64,000 nucleotides of DNA from CALXQW01 sp031553045 (GTDB lineage: Bacteria; Verrucomicrobiota; Verrucomicrobiia; Opitutales; Intestinicryptomonadaceae). The notes below the pieces were generated by a model. It had not been told where the DNA came from. It saw only the letters and a program-made list of their open reading frames with translations, and did no database searches. Where the stretch lies: positions 115,112 through 179,111 of the forward strand of contig JAVBLZ010000011.1 of NCBI GenBank assembly GCA_031553045.1, in the 5' to 3' direction. Below, in pieces: positions 1 to 9,127 of the stretch; position 1 is the stretch's first letter; each line of letters opens with the position of its first letter. A program made the translations under genes and the position numbers.

Positions 1-592
1 ACAACTGCGGGAATACCACAGAGAATGTCCCGCCGAATCCGCAGCAGTCTTGTGCGCCGTCGAAGTCTTTTATTTCAAGCCCTTTTACAGATTTAAGCAG
101 GGCGCTCGCCGCTTCGGGCGTCGGCGTATTGCGGCTGTGGCAAGAGTTGTGCATCACAATTTTTACGCTTAAAGAGGCATTGAATAAATCTGCATTCAAG
201 ACATTTTTAAGATAGTCGCAAAACTCCCAAATGCGTTTTGAAAAATCTTCTGCCGCCTTGCGCTCAGCCTCAGAACAATCTGCAAATGCGGTATTGATAG
301 AGCCAAAAAGCATTGCCGCACAAGAGGCGCTGGGCACAACTATGGGGTAGTTGTTCTCTGAAAAAACTTTCATCGTGTGCCTGATTACTTTGCGTGCGCT
401 TTCAAAGTCTCCGCTATTGAAGGCGGGTTGTCCGCAGCAGGTTTGCGCTTCGGGGAAAATGATCGTGGCGCCAAAAGTTTTTAAAAGTTCAACGGCGCAA
501 ATTGCGGCGTCGTCAAATATGGCGTCGCAAAGGCAGGTGAGCATAAAATTCACCTTTGTGCCTTTAATTCTGTCTAAAGGGGGCGTAAGCAT
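1..592 (-). CDS. lutA: LutA-like Fe-S oxidoreductase (partial)
   Basis: The C-terminus is cut off by the left window edge; 197 codons are visible from the ATG at 592. The translation has two CCG-type cysteine motifs typical of the LutA/YkgE/GlpC family (QTCCGQPAF near residue 55 and QDCCGFGGTFS near residue 185) and a conserved MHNSCHSRNTP stretch. In the family, LutA forms part of the LutABC complex that oxidises L-lactate. It lies directly downstream of rhamnulokinase on the same strand with a 42-bp gap. This suggests a rhamnose operon in which the L-lactaldehyde branch is oxidised to lactate and then pyruvate (inference). An earlier start beyond 592 cannot be excluded, because the visible N-terminus is short for this family. 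Confidence 0.82.
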   Translation of the reverse strand, partial: MLTPPLDRIKGTKVNFMLTCLCDAIFDDAAICAVELLKTFGATIIFPEAQTCCGQPAFNSGDFESARKVIRHTMKVFSENNYPIVVPSASCAAMLFGSINTAFADCSEAERKAAEDFSKRIWEFCDYLKNVLNADLFNASLSVKIVMHNSCHSRNTPTPEAASALLKSVKGLEIKDFDGAQDCCGFGGTFSVVFPQL

Positions 593-634
593 AAATGAGT
601 AAAATGAAACTTTAAAAAAGTTTGAAAGTTCGTT

Positions 635-2128
635 TTAGAACTTTTCAGACAATATATTTTTTTCAAAATTTTCAAGAGCGTCTTGCCATTTTTTCGCCTC
701 GTCTTTGCGCGGCTCAAAAATCTTTGGGGAAACGCTGTTGATGATAATTTCACGGCCTTCCGCAAGCGACGATATATCCTTGTTTGCCTTCAGCTGCATG
801 ATTACATTGCCGAAAGTTGTAGATTCCGTAGGGCCGGCCGCAACGGCTTTGCCTGTGGCGTCCGCGGTCATTTGGTTGAGCTCGGCATCTTTGGAGCCGC
901 CGCCCATGATGTTGAGAACATCGTTTGAAATACCCGTCAATTTTTCCAGAGTCTTAAAGACGTTTGCGTATTTAAGCGCAATGCTTTCCTGTATGCTTCT
1001 GGCAATTTCGCCGACACTGTTTGGCACAAATCTATTGCGCTTTTGGCAGTGGGTTTGTATTGCGGCAACCATGTCTTCAGGCATGACAAAATCCGCATGG
1101 TCTGGGTTGAAATGCGCCTGCATGCCCTTGGCTTCCATCGCCATTTTATCGACTTCAGCAAAGCTGTGATTTAGGCCGCTTTTCTTCCAAGATTCTCTAG
1201 ATTTTTGAAAAAGCCACATGCCCGTAATATTCTTAAGAAAGCGTATGGTGTCTTCAACGCCCACTTCGTTCGTATAATTTTCGGCAAAAGAGGCGTCGTT
1301 AATGATGGGTTGTTTAAGTTCCATCCCGGTCAAAGACCATGTGCCGCTGTTGATATATGAGCAGGGCGAAGACTTTGCGGGCACGCCCGCTATTGCGCTT
1401 GCGGTATCGTGGCTGGAGGTTGAAACTATCGCCAAATTTTCTATGCCCAATTCTTCTTTGATGCCTTTTTTAAGCTCTCCAAGAATGCTGCCTGCCGGGG
1501 CAAAAGGCTGTTTGAAAATGCGTTCAGGCAGTCCCATTTTGCCAATCAAATCCCAAGACCAGTCTTTGCTTATCGGGCTGTAAAGCTGGGTTGTAGAGGC
1601 GTTTGTGCGCTCATTGGCTTTGACGCCGGAGAGCATCCAGTTGACAAGGTCTGGCATCATCAAGAAGTTTTCGGCCTTGTCTAGGGCGTTGCCTTTTTGC
1701 TCTGCAAAGAGTTGGAAAATTGTGTTGAAAAACATGAACTGTATGCCCGTTTGCGCATAGATATGCTCTTTGGAAACTTTCTTAAAAAGTTCATCCATTG
1801 CGCCGTTTGTGCGTGCGTCTCTATAAATATATGGCAGGTTTATTAGAGCGTCAGATTTGTCTAAAAGGCCGTAGTCAACCCCCCAAGTATCCACCGCCAA
1901 AGAGACTATCGCCTTGCCGTATTTTGCGTAAGCATGCCCTATGGCTTTCTTAATTTCGGCGAACATCTGAAATACGTCCCAATGCATAGATGCGCCTATT
2001 GCCGTAGGCTCCGACACCCAGCGTGAGATTTCCTCAAGATTTAATGTTTTGCCGTCGAATACCGCCGCAATTAGCCTGCCGCTGCCTGCGCCCAAGTCTA
2101 TAGCCAAGAATACTTTTTTGTTGTTCAT
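635..2128 (-). CDS. rhaB: Rhamnulokinase
   Basis: This 497-residue FGGY-family sugar kinase phosphorylates L-rhamnulose to L-rhamnulose 1-phosphate in the cytoplasm. The N-terminal phosphate-1 motif AIDLGAGSGR (residues 9-18), the substrate-loop motif DTWGVDYGLL (about residue 80), SHDTASA (about residue 240), NSGTWSL (about residue 260) and the adenosine motif IMGGGSKDAELNQ (about residue 408) are all present and match RhaB rather than xylulo- or glycerol kinases. Length is normal for the family. lutA follows. No isomerase or aldolase gene is visible; they would have to lie left of the window or elsewhere. Confidence 0.95.
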   Translation of the reverse strand: MNNKKVFLAIDLGAGSGRLIAAVFDGKTLNLEEISRWVSEPTAIGASMHWDVFQMFAEIKKAIGHAYAKYGKAIVSLAVDTWGVDYGLLDKSDALINLPYIYRDARTNGAMDELFKKVSKEHIYAQTGIQFMFFNTIFQLFAEQKGNALDKAENFLMMPDLVNWMLSGVKANERTNASTTQLYSPISKDWSWDLIGKMGLPERIFKQPFAPAGSILGELKKGIKEELGIENLAIVSTSSHDTASAIAGVPAKSSPCSYINSGTWSLTGMELKQPIINDASFAENYTNEVGVEDTIRFLKNITGMWLFQKSRESWKKSGLNHSFAEVDKMAMEAKGMQAHFNPDHADFVMPEDMVAAIQTHCQKRNRFVPNSVGEIARSIQESIALKYANVFKTLEKLTGISNDVLNIMGGGSKDAELNQMTADATGKAVAAGPTESTTFGNVIMQLKANKDISSLAEGREIIINSVSPKIFEPRKDEAKKWQDALENFEKNILSEKF

Positions 2129-2229
2129 AAAATTTTAATGGTGAACCCAAGAGGCTAAACCTTAACGCATAAACTGCAATCACATAATTAAGAATTCATG
2201 CAGATTTTATGTCTTTTTGGGCGGAGAAA

Positions 2230-4449
2230 TTACTTCTTGTCCCAAGAGGGGAGTATGATTGTTGGTCTTTTGAGTATGGGCTTGCCTTCATCATCCTCGT
2301 CTTCCAGCCCGCTTTCAATGCTCACGCCTTTTTGCCCGTTGACGTAGATAATGCGCGCCCCCACGGCTCTGGTATTGTCCTCTTTATTTATAACAAGCGG
2401 ATTCTGGGTGAGCACTATGGTTTCTTTTAGCGGATAAATTTCCGCCTTGCCGCAGCTTGCCTGCTTTAGCCCTTGCGCAATTTGCACATTGCCCGACATT
2501 ATTATTTTGTCTAAAACTTTGCTTTTTTCGAGAGGTTTTACGTCTTTACTAATCACCACGGGCTCGGGTTTTTTGCGCATTATCACCTCAATTTTCTCGC
2601 AAGAGCCTTGCATTTGCCTGCCGCTAATTTTTACATTGCCCTCAAAAAAGTATCTGTCTGCCGATGGCGTATTTACAAGGGTTTGCTTGTCGCTGCTTAT
2701 GATTGTATGAGAAATTTTCGCATCCTTATTTGCGGTTTTTTTTGAATCTTCAAGACCCGTATTTTCAAGCTCGGGCAATTTTATGAGGGGGCGTTTGGCG
2801 GGGTTTTTTTCAGAAATAAGAAGCTCTACAAATCTATGCGCTGCGGGTTTTTCAGAAGGTTTTTCGGAGGTTTTTTCATCTTCAACTTTTGGGAATATGT
2901 GCGCAAGTTCCGCTTCCGCAACATAATTTTCTTGGGTTATAACAACATCTTCAGAGGCGACAATTTGTTTGATGGAAACTTTTTCGCCGTCGTTGCCGAT
3001 ATTGTCTGCATAAACGTCCATCTTTTTACAGGTCGCCTTGGCATCGTCGGAAATAATTTCCACGCCGCTTGAGAAGTTTAAAACAGTGCCTTTTTCATAT
3101 TTTTTGGTATGCAAAAGGCCCGAGTTTATTACGGTTTTCCCCGAAGGTTTTTGAGCACCCTCAAAAGCCCGAGACGCACCCTGATTTATCGTGGTTACAA
3201 CCTTTTTTGAGGCATCTTGTTTGTCCGCTATTGCCAGTGCGGAGTTTTGTTCTTGCAGTAAAATTATGGTGTCGGCATCCAGCCTAATTCCCTTAGATTC
3301 GTCTTCCAAACTGGCGTTTTTTTGCAACCACGTTTCAGACTTCTCGGGGAAAATTTCCAGACTTTCGGCGGCAGCGACTTTGCCGTCTTTCAAGAGCTTA
3401 ACATTGCCGTTGCCGTCAATTTTATCAATTTCATTTGAGCCGTTTTTGCCTGTAAGGCTGCTTGCCCTGAGCGTGTCGCAATGCGCATTGAACTGCGAGG
3501 ATATAACCTCAACTCTCCCCATGAAATCAAAATAGCTGCGTTTTTCTGCGGGTTTTTGAGAAAGCACAATTTTATCCGAACTTACAACCATGATGTCGGA
3601 ACTTTTCCTTCTTTCATCTATGATTACCGCACACGCCCTAATTTTGTCGTCGGAAAATGAGCTTATGGACTGCTGCTGTTTATCGAGAAAAATTTTTGCG
3701 CCGGTTAGGGACGACTTGCTGTCGGCGTCTTTAAGTTCCGGCCTTTCAAGCAGCGTTACGGTTTCTTCGGATGGCGAAATTAGGGCAATGCCGCCCGTTG
3801 CGGATTTTGCGCCCTGAATAAAATTTACATGGCCCTTTGCAACAACTTCTTTAATGCCGTCTTTGCTTGAAGCGCCACCGGATTTTGAGGCTACGGCGCT
3901 TAACTCATCGCAAGAGGTTTTCATGTCTAAGCGTTCAATAATGACGCCGCCCTTAAAGAGGAATGTGTTGTTGTCGCCAACGTGCGTGAAGGTGGCGCTT
4001 TGGCTTTTGATTGTCATCTTGGGGGCAGGCGCTTTTTCAAAATTTACGAACACGTCTTGGGCGATGTCCAGCTTTGAAGTTTTTGCATACCAGTGCCAGT
4101 CTTTGCCGTCCAACATAAAGCCGTCGGCAAAAATTTTGAGGGTGTCGGTACTTTTTGCCTCGCTGCTTTTTGCAGAAACAGAGGCTTTGGGGCTTGTGAA
4201 GGTGAGTTTTTTCACCTGAGTTTCTTTACCGTCATAGACATCCAGTTTAAGCTGCGTGATGTCTATTTTTTCATGGGAAATATACTGCGCTGTTTCTCCA
4301 AAAAGTTCCCAATCCTTGTAGCCGCTTGTCTCGTCAAAGTTTGGCAATTCAAAGTTTTCAATGACACCCGGGAGCATTCGCATATCGGATTGCGCCGCCG
4401 CAAAATTTGCCAAGCCAAGTAAAAGCGTTGCTGTAAAAAAAATTCTCAT
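2230..4449 (-). CDS. Very large LptC/LptA (OstA)-like periplasmic protein
   Basis: This 739-residue protein has a signal peptide (residues 1-19, ending AAAQ). The first ~130 residues resemble LptC (YKDWELFGETAQYI, then a KLTFTSP strand). After that come roughly eight beta repeats of the OstA/LptA pattern, for example VVAKGHVNFIQGA, IDGNGNVKLLKDG, FEGNVKISGRQMQGSCEK and MSGNVQIAQGLKQASCGK, several ending in a Cys-x-K/x-x-E/D strand. LptA normally has about 180 residues and one such module. The likely role is part of the lipopolysaccharide bridge between inner and outer membranes (inference). The start codon follows the elbB stop directly (TAG then ATG), so the two are co-transcribed. The C-terminal ~35 residues are acidic and proline-containing. 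Confidence 0.75.
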   Translation of the reverse strand: MRIFFTATLLLGLANFAAAQSDMRMLPGVIENFELPNFDETSGYKDWELFGETAQYISHEKIDITQLKLDVYDGKETQVKKLTFTSPKASVSAKSSEAKSTDTLKIFADGFMLDGKDWHWYAKTSKLDIAQDVFVNFEKAPAPKMTIKSQSATFTHVGDNNTFLFKGGVIIERLDMKTSCDELSAVASKSGGASSKDGIKEVVAKGHVNFIQGAKSATGGIALISPSEETVTLLERPELKDADSKSSLTGAKIFLDKQQQSISSFSDDKIRACAVIIDERRKSSDIMVVSSDKIVLSQKPAEKRSYFDFMGRVEVISSQFNAHCDTLRASSLTGKNGSNEIDKIDGNGNVKLLKDGKVAAAESLEIFPEKSETWLQKNASLEDESKGIRLDADTIILLQEQNSALAIADKQDASKKVVTTINQGASRAFEGAQKPSGKTVINSGLLHTKKYEKGTVLNFSSGVEIISDDAKATCKKMDVYADNIGNDGEKVSIKQIVASEDVVITQENYVAEAELAHIFPKVEDEKTSEKPSEKPAAHRFVELLISEKNPAKRPLIKLPELENTGLEDSKKTANKDAKISHTIISSDKQTLVNTPSADRYFFEGNVKISGRQMQGSCEKIEVIMRKKPEPVVISKDVKPLEKSKVLDKIIMSGNVQIAQGLKQASCGKAEIYPLKETIVLTQNPLVINKEDNTRAVGARIIYVNGQKGVSIESGLEDEDDEGKPILKRPTIILPSWDKK

Positions 4450-5100
4450 CTATTTTAAGATAGCTTCCACCATTGCGGAAATGCCCATTTCAAGCTCCAC
4501 AGTGTTTTTTGCAAGCATGTAAGCGGGGGTGGAATAAATGTTCAAATTCTCATCTTTAACAAAAGAGGTTGCGTCGCAAATTTTGTGTTTTGCGCCCATT
4601 TTTTCGATAGCGGCGGCTGTTTGCGCATCTTTGCCTATTGTTAGGATTGGAGCCTTTTGCCCCAAAACTTTTGCCGCAATTATAGGAGAAATACAGGCAA
4701 AGCCCATAGATTTTTTAAGGGCGAATGTGTTTTCTATGGCAGACTTTACGTCTGTATCCACGACACAGTCTGCGCCGTCGAAAGCAAAAGAGCATAAATT
4801 TTTTGCCGCACCAAATCCGCCGGCAAATAAAAGTGCGTCAAAATCTTTGGCGTCATATTCAGATAGCGGCAATATATTGCCTCTTGCAATTCTTGCGCTT
4901 TCCGCAAGTACGCCTCTGACCTCGCCTTTAGATTCCACGCCCTTTGAGTGGTCTATCGTATGGGCTTGGTGAATGTCTGGGGCAAAAAAACTGACTGAAG
5001 CGCCGCATTTTTCGGCGGCAAGCAAGAGGATGACGCTCTCATGGATTTCTGCGCCGTCAAACACGCCGCAGCCCGACAATACCAAGGCAACTTTTTTCAT
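4450..5100 (-). CDS. elbB: ElbB-like DJ-1/PfpI glyoxalase
   Basis: This 216-residue protein of the DJ-1/PfpI fold matches the ElbB branch: N-terminal LVLSGCGVFDGAEIHE, the AGGFGAAKNLCSFAF loop and the nucleophile-elbow segment MGFACISPIIAAKVLG with the putative catalytic Cys. The E. coli homolog has weak glyoxalase III activity; the older name refers to isoprenoid synthesis. The C-terminus (TPAYMLAKNTVELEMGISAMV) is typical of ElbB. It lies directly upstream of the OstA-like gene with no spacer. Confidence 0.92.
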   Translation of the reverse strand: MKKVALVLSGCGVFDGAEIHESVILLLAAEKCGASVSFFAPDIHQAHTIDHSKGVESKGEVRGVLAESARIARGNILPLSEYDAKDFDALLFAGGFGAAKNLCSFAFDGADCVVDTDVKSAIENTFALKKSMGFACISPIIAAKVLGQKAPILTIGKDAQTAAAIEKMGAKHKICDATSFVKDENLNIYSTPAYMLAKNTVELEMGISAMVEAILK

Positions 5101-5148
5101 GATTCTTATAGTTTTATTTTTTTTAATTTGGGCAACAAAATTTCAGCT

Positions 5149-5925
5149 TCAAATTTCTACGCACAAAGTATCATACGCAAGATACATATTTGGCGGCAAT
5201 TTCTGCGACCACACGCCGTAGTCTATGTGGCCCGTCATGTGTGTAAAAAAGGTTTGTTTTGCGTGCAGGTTTTGGGCGGCTTCTATCGCCTCGTAAATAG
5301 ACATGTGGCTGGGGTGTTCCTTAAGTTTGAGTGCGTCTAGCACCACGACATCCGCATTTTTTGCAAGCGCCTTTGCCTCTTTGCTGAGTTTTTTACAGTC
5401 TGTAAAGTAGGCAATGCGCTTTTTGCCGAACTCAAAGACCAACCCTAAAGTTTCCACAGGGCCGTGTTTTAAGGGCGTAGAATAAATGCGCCCGCCATTT
5501 GACAGCTCCAAAATATTTGGCATTTCTTTGAGCCTAAAACAGGGGTAGCCGCGCTCTTTGGGTTTGTCGCCCAAGGCATAGGGGAACATCGCCCTGATTC
5601 TTTCTGTGCCGTATGCGTTTGAATACACGGGCAGAGTGTTGTCTTCACGCATATCGCAGAATCTGCGCAGGTCGTCCATTCCGGCTATGTGGTCGGCGTG
5701 GCCGTGTGTGAGCAAAAAAATATCGAGAGAGCGTATATCATTATCCAGACATTGCATGCGCAGTTCGGGTGCGGCGTCAACCAAGATTTTGAGGCCGCCC
5801 ATGTCTATATATGCGCTGGAGCGTGTACGCCAATTCTTGCGATTTGCCAAATCAAGTTCGGTAAAATCGTTGGCTATGGTTGGCACACCCTGAGATGTGC
5901 CCGTGCCTAAAAAAGTCAGTTTCAT
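5149..5925 (-). CDS. MBL-fold metal-dependent hydrolase (PhnP-like)
   Basis: This 258-residue metallo-beta-lactamase-fold enzyme opens with LTFLGTGTSQGVP and carries the metal-binding THGHADHIAGMDDLR motif (about residues 94-108), a later histidine in TPLKHGPVETLG, an aspartate in YFTDCKKLS and a final FFTHMTGHIDYG. This arrangement is that of the PhnP/YycJ/tRNase Z-like group, which cleaves cyclic phosphodiesters. The exact substrate is unknown. It is separated from elbB by 48 bp and may be the first gene of the elbB-OstA transcript. It is divergent from the ligase gene at 6034. Confidence 0.85.
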   Translation of the reverse strand: MKLTFLGTGTSQGVPTIANDFTELDLANRKNWRTRSSAYIDMGGLKILVDAAPELRMQCLDNDIRSLDIFLLTHGHADHIAGMDDLRRFCDMREDNTLPVYSNAYGTERIRAMFPYALGDKPKERGYPCFRLKEMPNILELSNGGRIYSTPLKHGPVETLGLVFEFGKKRIAYFTDCKKLSKEAKALAKNADVVVLDALKLKEHPSHMSIYEAIEAAQNLHAKQTFFTHMTGHIDYGVWSQKLPPNMYLAYDTLCVEI

Positions 5926-6033
5926 CCAATAGAAAATATCGGCATATGATGTATGTGTTAAGCGCCGTTGTAAAGATTATTGCTATACCTGCCTGCTTGA
6001 CAAAAAGACGATGTTTCTTAGTTTTAACCCCCA

Positions 6034-7668
6034 ATGAAAGAATATCTTTACGACATGGGCTTTGAGGAATTTGCCAAGAATGAAAAACTTTCTTGGAGTC
6101 TTTCTTACGCCATAATTTCTGGGCTTTTTACGGATTTAAACAAGGCGCTCCTTTGCGATTTTTCTGACGACGCCAAAATTTATACGGCAAGAGATATTCT
6201 GGCAACGTCCTTGGCGCTTTCTAAGGATTTAAAAAAATTGTCTTCAAAAAAAAGAATAGGGCTTGTGATTCCGCCTAGCTTTGCCGCTTTAGTCTGCAAC
6301 TACGCCGCCGTCTTTGCGGGCAAAATACCCGTTAATTTGAATTTTACAATGGGCCCCATTGCGGCGCAGAGCTGCATAGAAACTTCCGATATAGACCTGA
6401 TTGTTAGCTCCTCAAAAGTGCGTGATAAAATTGCTGCGGCAAACCCCAAATTCCCTTGGACAAAAAATGTGGAAAATCTGGAAGACCTCGCCGCAAAAAT
6501 TGAAAAGGCGGATTCTGCCGCCATTCAAAAGCTTTTGGACGCAGGGGTGGAAGAAGTCTGCAAGGCTTTTAACATAGAAAAACTTTCGGCAGATTCCGCC
6601 GAGGGTACGCTGGTTTTCACCAGTGGCAGCGAGGGTGCGCCAAAGGCGGCAATACTCACCCAAAAAAACATCATAGCAAATTGCGAGCAGGTGCGTATTT
6701 CAAAAGTCTTTGACTCCTCAGACATACTGCTTGCAAACCTGCCAATATTCCACAGTTTCGGCGCATTGTTTGAAATTTGGTATTTGGCGATAGCCTCTCA
6801 ATACACAATTTCTTTAATCAGCCCGCTAGACATAAAAAACAACGTCAGGGCAATCAGAGAAAATGGCGCAACCGTCATCATAGGCAGCCCAACTTTTTTG
6901 AGGGCGTATCTAAAACACGCCACAAAGGAAGACTTGCGAACGCTTAAAAAAGCCATAGCCGGTGCGGAAAAAACGCCCGAGGGTTTTCATGAACTTTGGA
7001 ATACAACCTTCAATGAAGATTCATACAAAGAAGGCTACGGTCTTACCGAGACCACGCCCGTTGTAGGCGTAAATTTGAATGAGTCGGACTTTGGATATTT
7101 TACCACAGGCAGTCGCAAAGGCTCTATAGGCAAGCTTTTCCCGGGGATGCAAGCGCGCATATTAAACCCCGCAACCCTGGAAGATTTAGGGTTTGGAGAG
7201 CAGGGCTTGCTTAGCTTGAAAGGGCCCAATGTCTTTGGCGGATACCTCAATAATCCGGAGGCAACGCAAAAGACGATGCGTGGCGAATGGCTTGTTACCG
7301 GAGATTTGGCAAGAATAGATGCGGACGGGTTTTTATATATAGACGGCAGGGTTTCACGCTTTTCAAAAATCGGCGGCGAGATGGTTCCGCATACCACGGT
7401 GGAAAACGCTTTGAATAAAGAGCTTGGTTTTGCCAACGCTGACACTCCGCAACTTGCGGTTTCTTCACGTTTAGACGAATCTAAGGGCGAGGCTCTTGTT
7501 TTAATTACAGCAACAGAGCTAAGTCTGCATCAAGTCAAAGACGCACTCAGAGACGCTGGCATAAGCAATCTTTGGCATCCAAAATATATAGTAAGAACTG
7601 AAAAAATACCTCTATTACCCAGTGGTAAATTGGATTTGGCGGCAATTTCAAAATTGGCAAAGAGTTAG
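6034..7668 (+). CDS. AMP-forming acyl-CoA/acyl-ACP synthetase
   Basis: This 544-residue ANL-superfamily ligase activates a carboxylate as acyl-AMP. It has the P-loop LVFTSGSEGAPKAAILT (about residues 191-207), the adenine-binding EGYGLTETTPVVG (about residues 332-344), the TGDLARIDADGFLYIDGR hinge motif and a C-terminal catalytic lysine region PLLPSGKLDL. The layout resembles the acyl-ACP synthetase half of Aas, suggesting fatty acid re-activation for phospholipids, but no acyltransferase is fused or adjacent. The upstream leader has no Shine-Dalgarno site; an alternative ATG lies 21 bp downstream (MGFEEF). It is transcribed alone. Confidence 0.88.
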   Translation: MKEYLYDMGFEEFAKNEKLSWSLSYAIISGLFTDLNKALLCDFSDDAKIYTARDILATSLALSKDLKKLSSKKRIGLVIPPSFAALVCNYAAVFAGKIPVNLNFTMGPIAAQSCIETSDIDLIVSSSKVRDKIAAANPKFPWTKNVENLEDLAAKIEKADSAAIQKLLDAGVEEVCKAFNIEKLSADSAEGTLVFTSGSEGAPKAAILTQKNIIANCEQVRISKVFDSSDILLANLPIFHSFGALFEIWYLAIASQYTISLISPLDIKNNVRAIRENGATVIIGSPTFLRAYLKHATKEDLRTLKKAIAGAEKTPEGFHELWNTTFNEDSYKEGYGLTETTPVVGVNLNESDFGYFTTGSRKGSIGKLFPGMQARILNPATLEDLGFGEQGLLSLKGPNVFGGYLNNPEATQKTMRGEWLVTGDLARIDADGFLYIDGRVSRFSKIGGEMVPHTTVENALNKELGFANADTPQLAVSSRLDESKGEALVLITATELSLHQVKDALRDAGISNLWHPKYIVRTEKIPLLPSGKLDLAAISKLAKS

Positions 7669-7735
7669 TTTTAAATCTGTTGCCATTTAAACCGCACTTG
7701 GTCTAGCGCAGTTTGGAGAAAATATAAGTACGCTT

Positions 7736-8323
7736 TTACTTTTTGAAAAGCTCCAACTGTGTAGATTTTATCATGCCGCAGTTTTTGAGTATGCGCAGCA
7801 CCTGCAATAAGTCGCTCTTGGAGTAGTTGTTGTTGATTTCGACAGAATCTACAAGATGTTGCAGCATTTGCGGATATGTGATTGCGCCTGAGACGCCCGC
7901 ATTCTTCAGCAAAAAAATTGTTTCCTGCTTGAGTTTTGCAGTATTTGCAAAGGCTGGAATTATCATGATTTTTTTGATGTCTTGCGGATTGGCTTTAGGG
8001 AAAAATTCTTCCGCCTTTTTTGAGGTGGGCTTTTTAAGAAAGCTAAAAATGCCCTTGGTGTTTGCAATCAAAGAGGGCGTAAATTGCGAGGTGTGCCACG
8101 CCTTTACAGACACTACGGCGTATTTGATTTGTTTAAGACCCGCAGCGTCTAACACAAAGCCTTGCTCCGTATTTTCGGGCGCATTTGGGTTAAAGATGAA
8201 AAAATCAATTTCTTCTTCTGCGCGCTTTTTGCGGCTTTGCACCTGATATTTGCTTGTCTGATGCGTAAGAAAGCCCAGTGTTTCAAAGAATGCTTTAACT
8301 ATAATTTCGTCTGCGGCTGACAT
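7736..8323 (-). CDS. Conserved hypothetical protein
   Basis: I do not recognise this 195-residue protein. It is soluble, with no signal peptide. The N-terminal half looks like a restriction-endonuclease-like or Holliday-junction-resolvase-like core: FFETLGFLTHQTSKY, then EEEIDFFIF, then AVVSVKAWHT, giving an acidic residue and a V-K pair in adjacent strands. This is a weak resemblance only. The C-terminal ~50 residues (YSKSDLLQVLRILKNCGMI) look like a small helical wing. It lies 66 bp downstream of comF on the same strand, so it may be the last gene of that string. Confidence 0.6.
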   Translation of the reverse strand: MSAADEIIVKAFFETLGFLTHQTSKYQVQSRKKRAEEEIDFFIFNPNAPENTEQGFVLDAAGLKQIKYAVVSVKAWHTSQFTPSLIANTKGIFSFLKKPTSKKAEEFFPKANPQDIKKIMIIPAFANTAKLKQETIFLLKNAGVSGAITYPQMLQHLVDSVEINNNYSKSDLLQVLRILKNCGMIKSTQLELFKK

Positions 8324-8389
8324 GGTTTGGCGGTCTTAATAATTAATCTGTACAAGAATATAAACAAAGTTTAAAAATTTCATCAAGCC

Positions 8390-9127
8390 TTAAAGACGTT
8401 TAAAAAGGGCAAAGGCGTAAACATTTTTAAAGCCGGACTTCTTGAGCACCTTGGCGCATTCGCTAAGGGTTGCGCCCGTGGTTGCAACGTCGTCCAGCAA
8501 AATTATTTTAGAGCTTTTGGGGATGTCGTAATTTGTTTCCAAAATCTTGAAAGCGTTTTCCACATTTCTTCTGCGCTCAGGTTTGCCGAGCGTTGTCTGA
8601 GACTGCGTGTCTTTGCTGCGGCGCAAAATCTCCGCAACCTTCAAATTGTTTTCAGGAAAGATTTTTACGATTGCTTTTGCCAACAGTAGGCTCTGATTAA
8701 ATTTACGCTTTTTAATGCGCTTTTTGTGAAGGGGCACAGGCACTAAAATAGCGTCTTTCAAGTAATTTTTTGAGGGCTCAAAATTTTCCAAAATCTTCAT
8801 CAAATCTTTGATGACGTAAAAACCTTTTTCATATTTGAGAGCGTGCAAAAGCTCTCTTGTGCCTTCGCCAAAGAGGGCGATGCTCAAGATTTTTTCAAAA
8901 TGCGGCTCATTGTCTATACAGTTTGCGCATTCATTTATGCGCAATGTAGAATTGATTGCCACAACTTCTCCGCATTTGTTGCAAACACCGCCGTTTAGAT
9001 AAAAAATTTTCTCAGCGCAATGCTTGCATAAATAATTAAAATCGCCTTCGGGATTCTGCGCCCCACAAGCAAGACATTCTCTTGGGAAAATGAAATCCAG
9101 AAGAATTTTGTGAAGCCGATTTAACAA
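8390..9127 (-). CDS. ComF-family phosphoribosyltransferase-like protein
   Basis: This 245-residue protein has the ComF layout: an N-terminal zinc-ribbon with four paired cysteines (CLACG, CKHC, CNKCG, CANC), then VPVPLHKKRIKKRKFNQ and the PRPP-binding loop ILLDDVATTGATL (about residues 210-222). ComF is needed for DNA uptake in naturally competent bacteria, linked to ATP-dependent single-strand import. Whether this organism is competent cannot be judged here. The start overlaps the surE stop by 7 bp. Confidence 0.9.
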   Translation of the reverse strand: MLNRLHKILLDFIFPRECLACGAQNPEGDFNYLCKHCAEKIFYLNGGVCNKCGEVVAINSTLRINECANCIDNEPHFEKILSIALFGEGTRELLHALKYEKGFYVIKDLMKILENFEPSKNYLKDAILVPVPLHKKRIKKRKFNQSLLLAKAIVKIFPENNLKVAEILRRSKDTQSQTTLGKPERRRNVENAFKILETNYDIPKSSKIILLDDVATTGATLSECAKVLKKSGFKNVYAFALFKRL

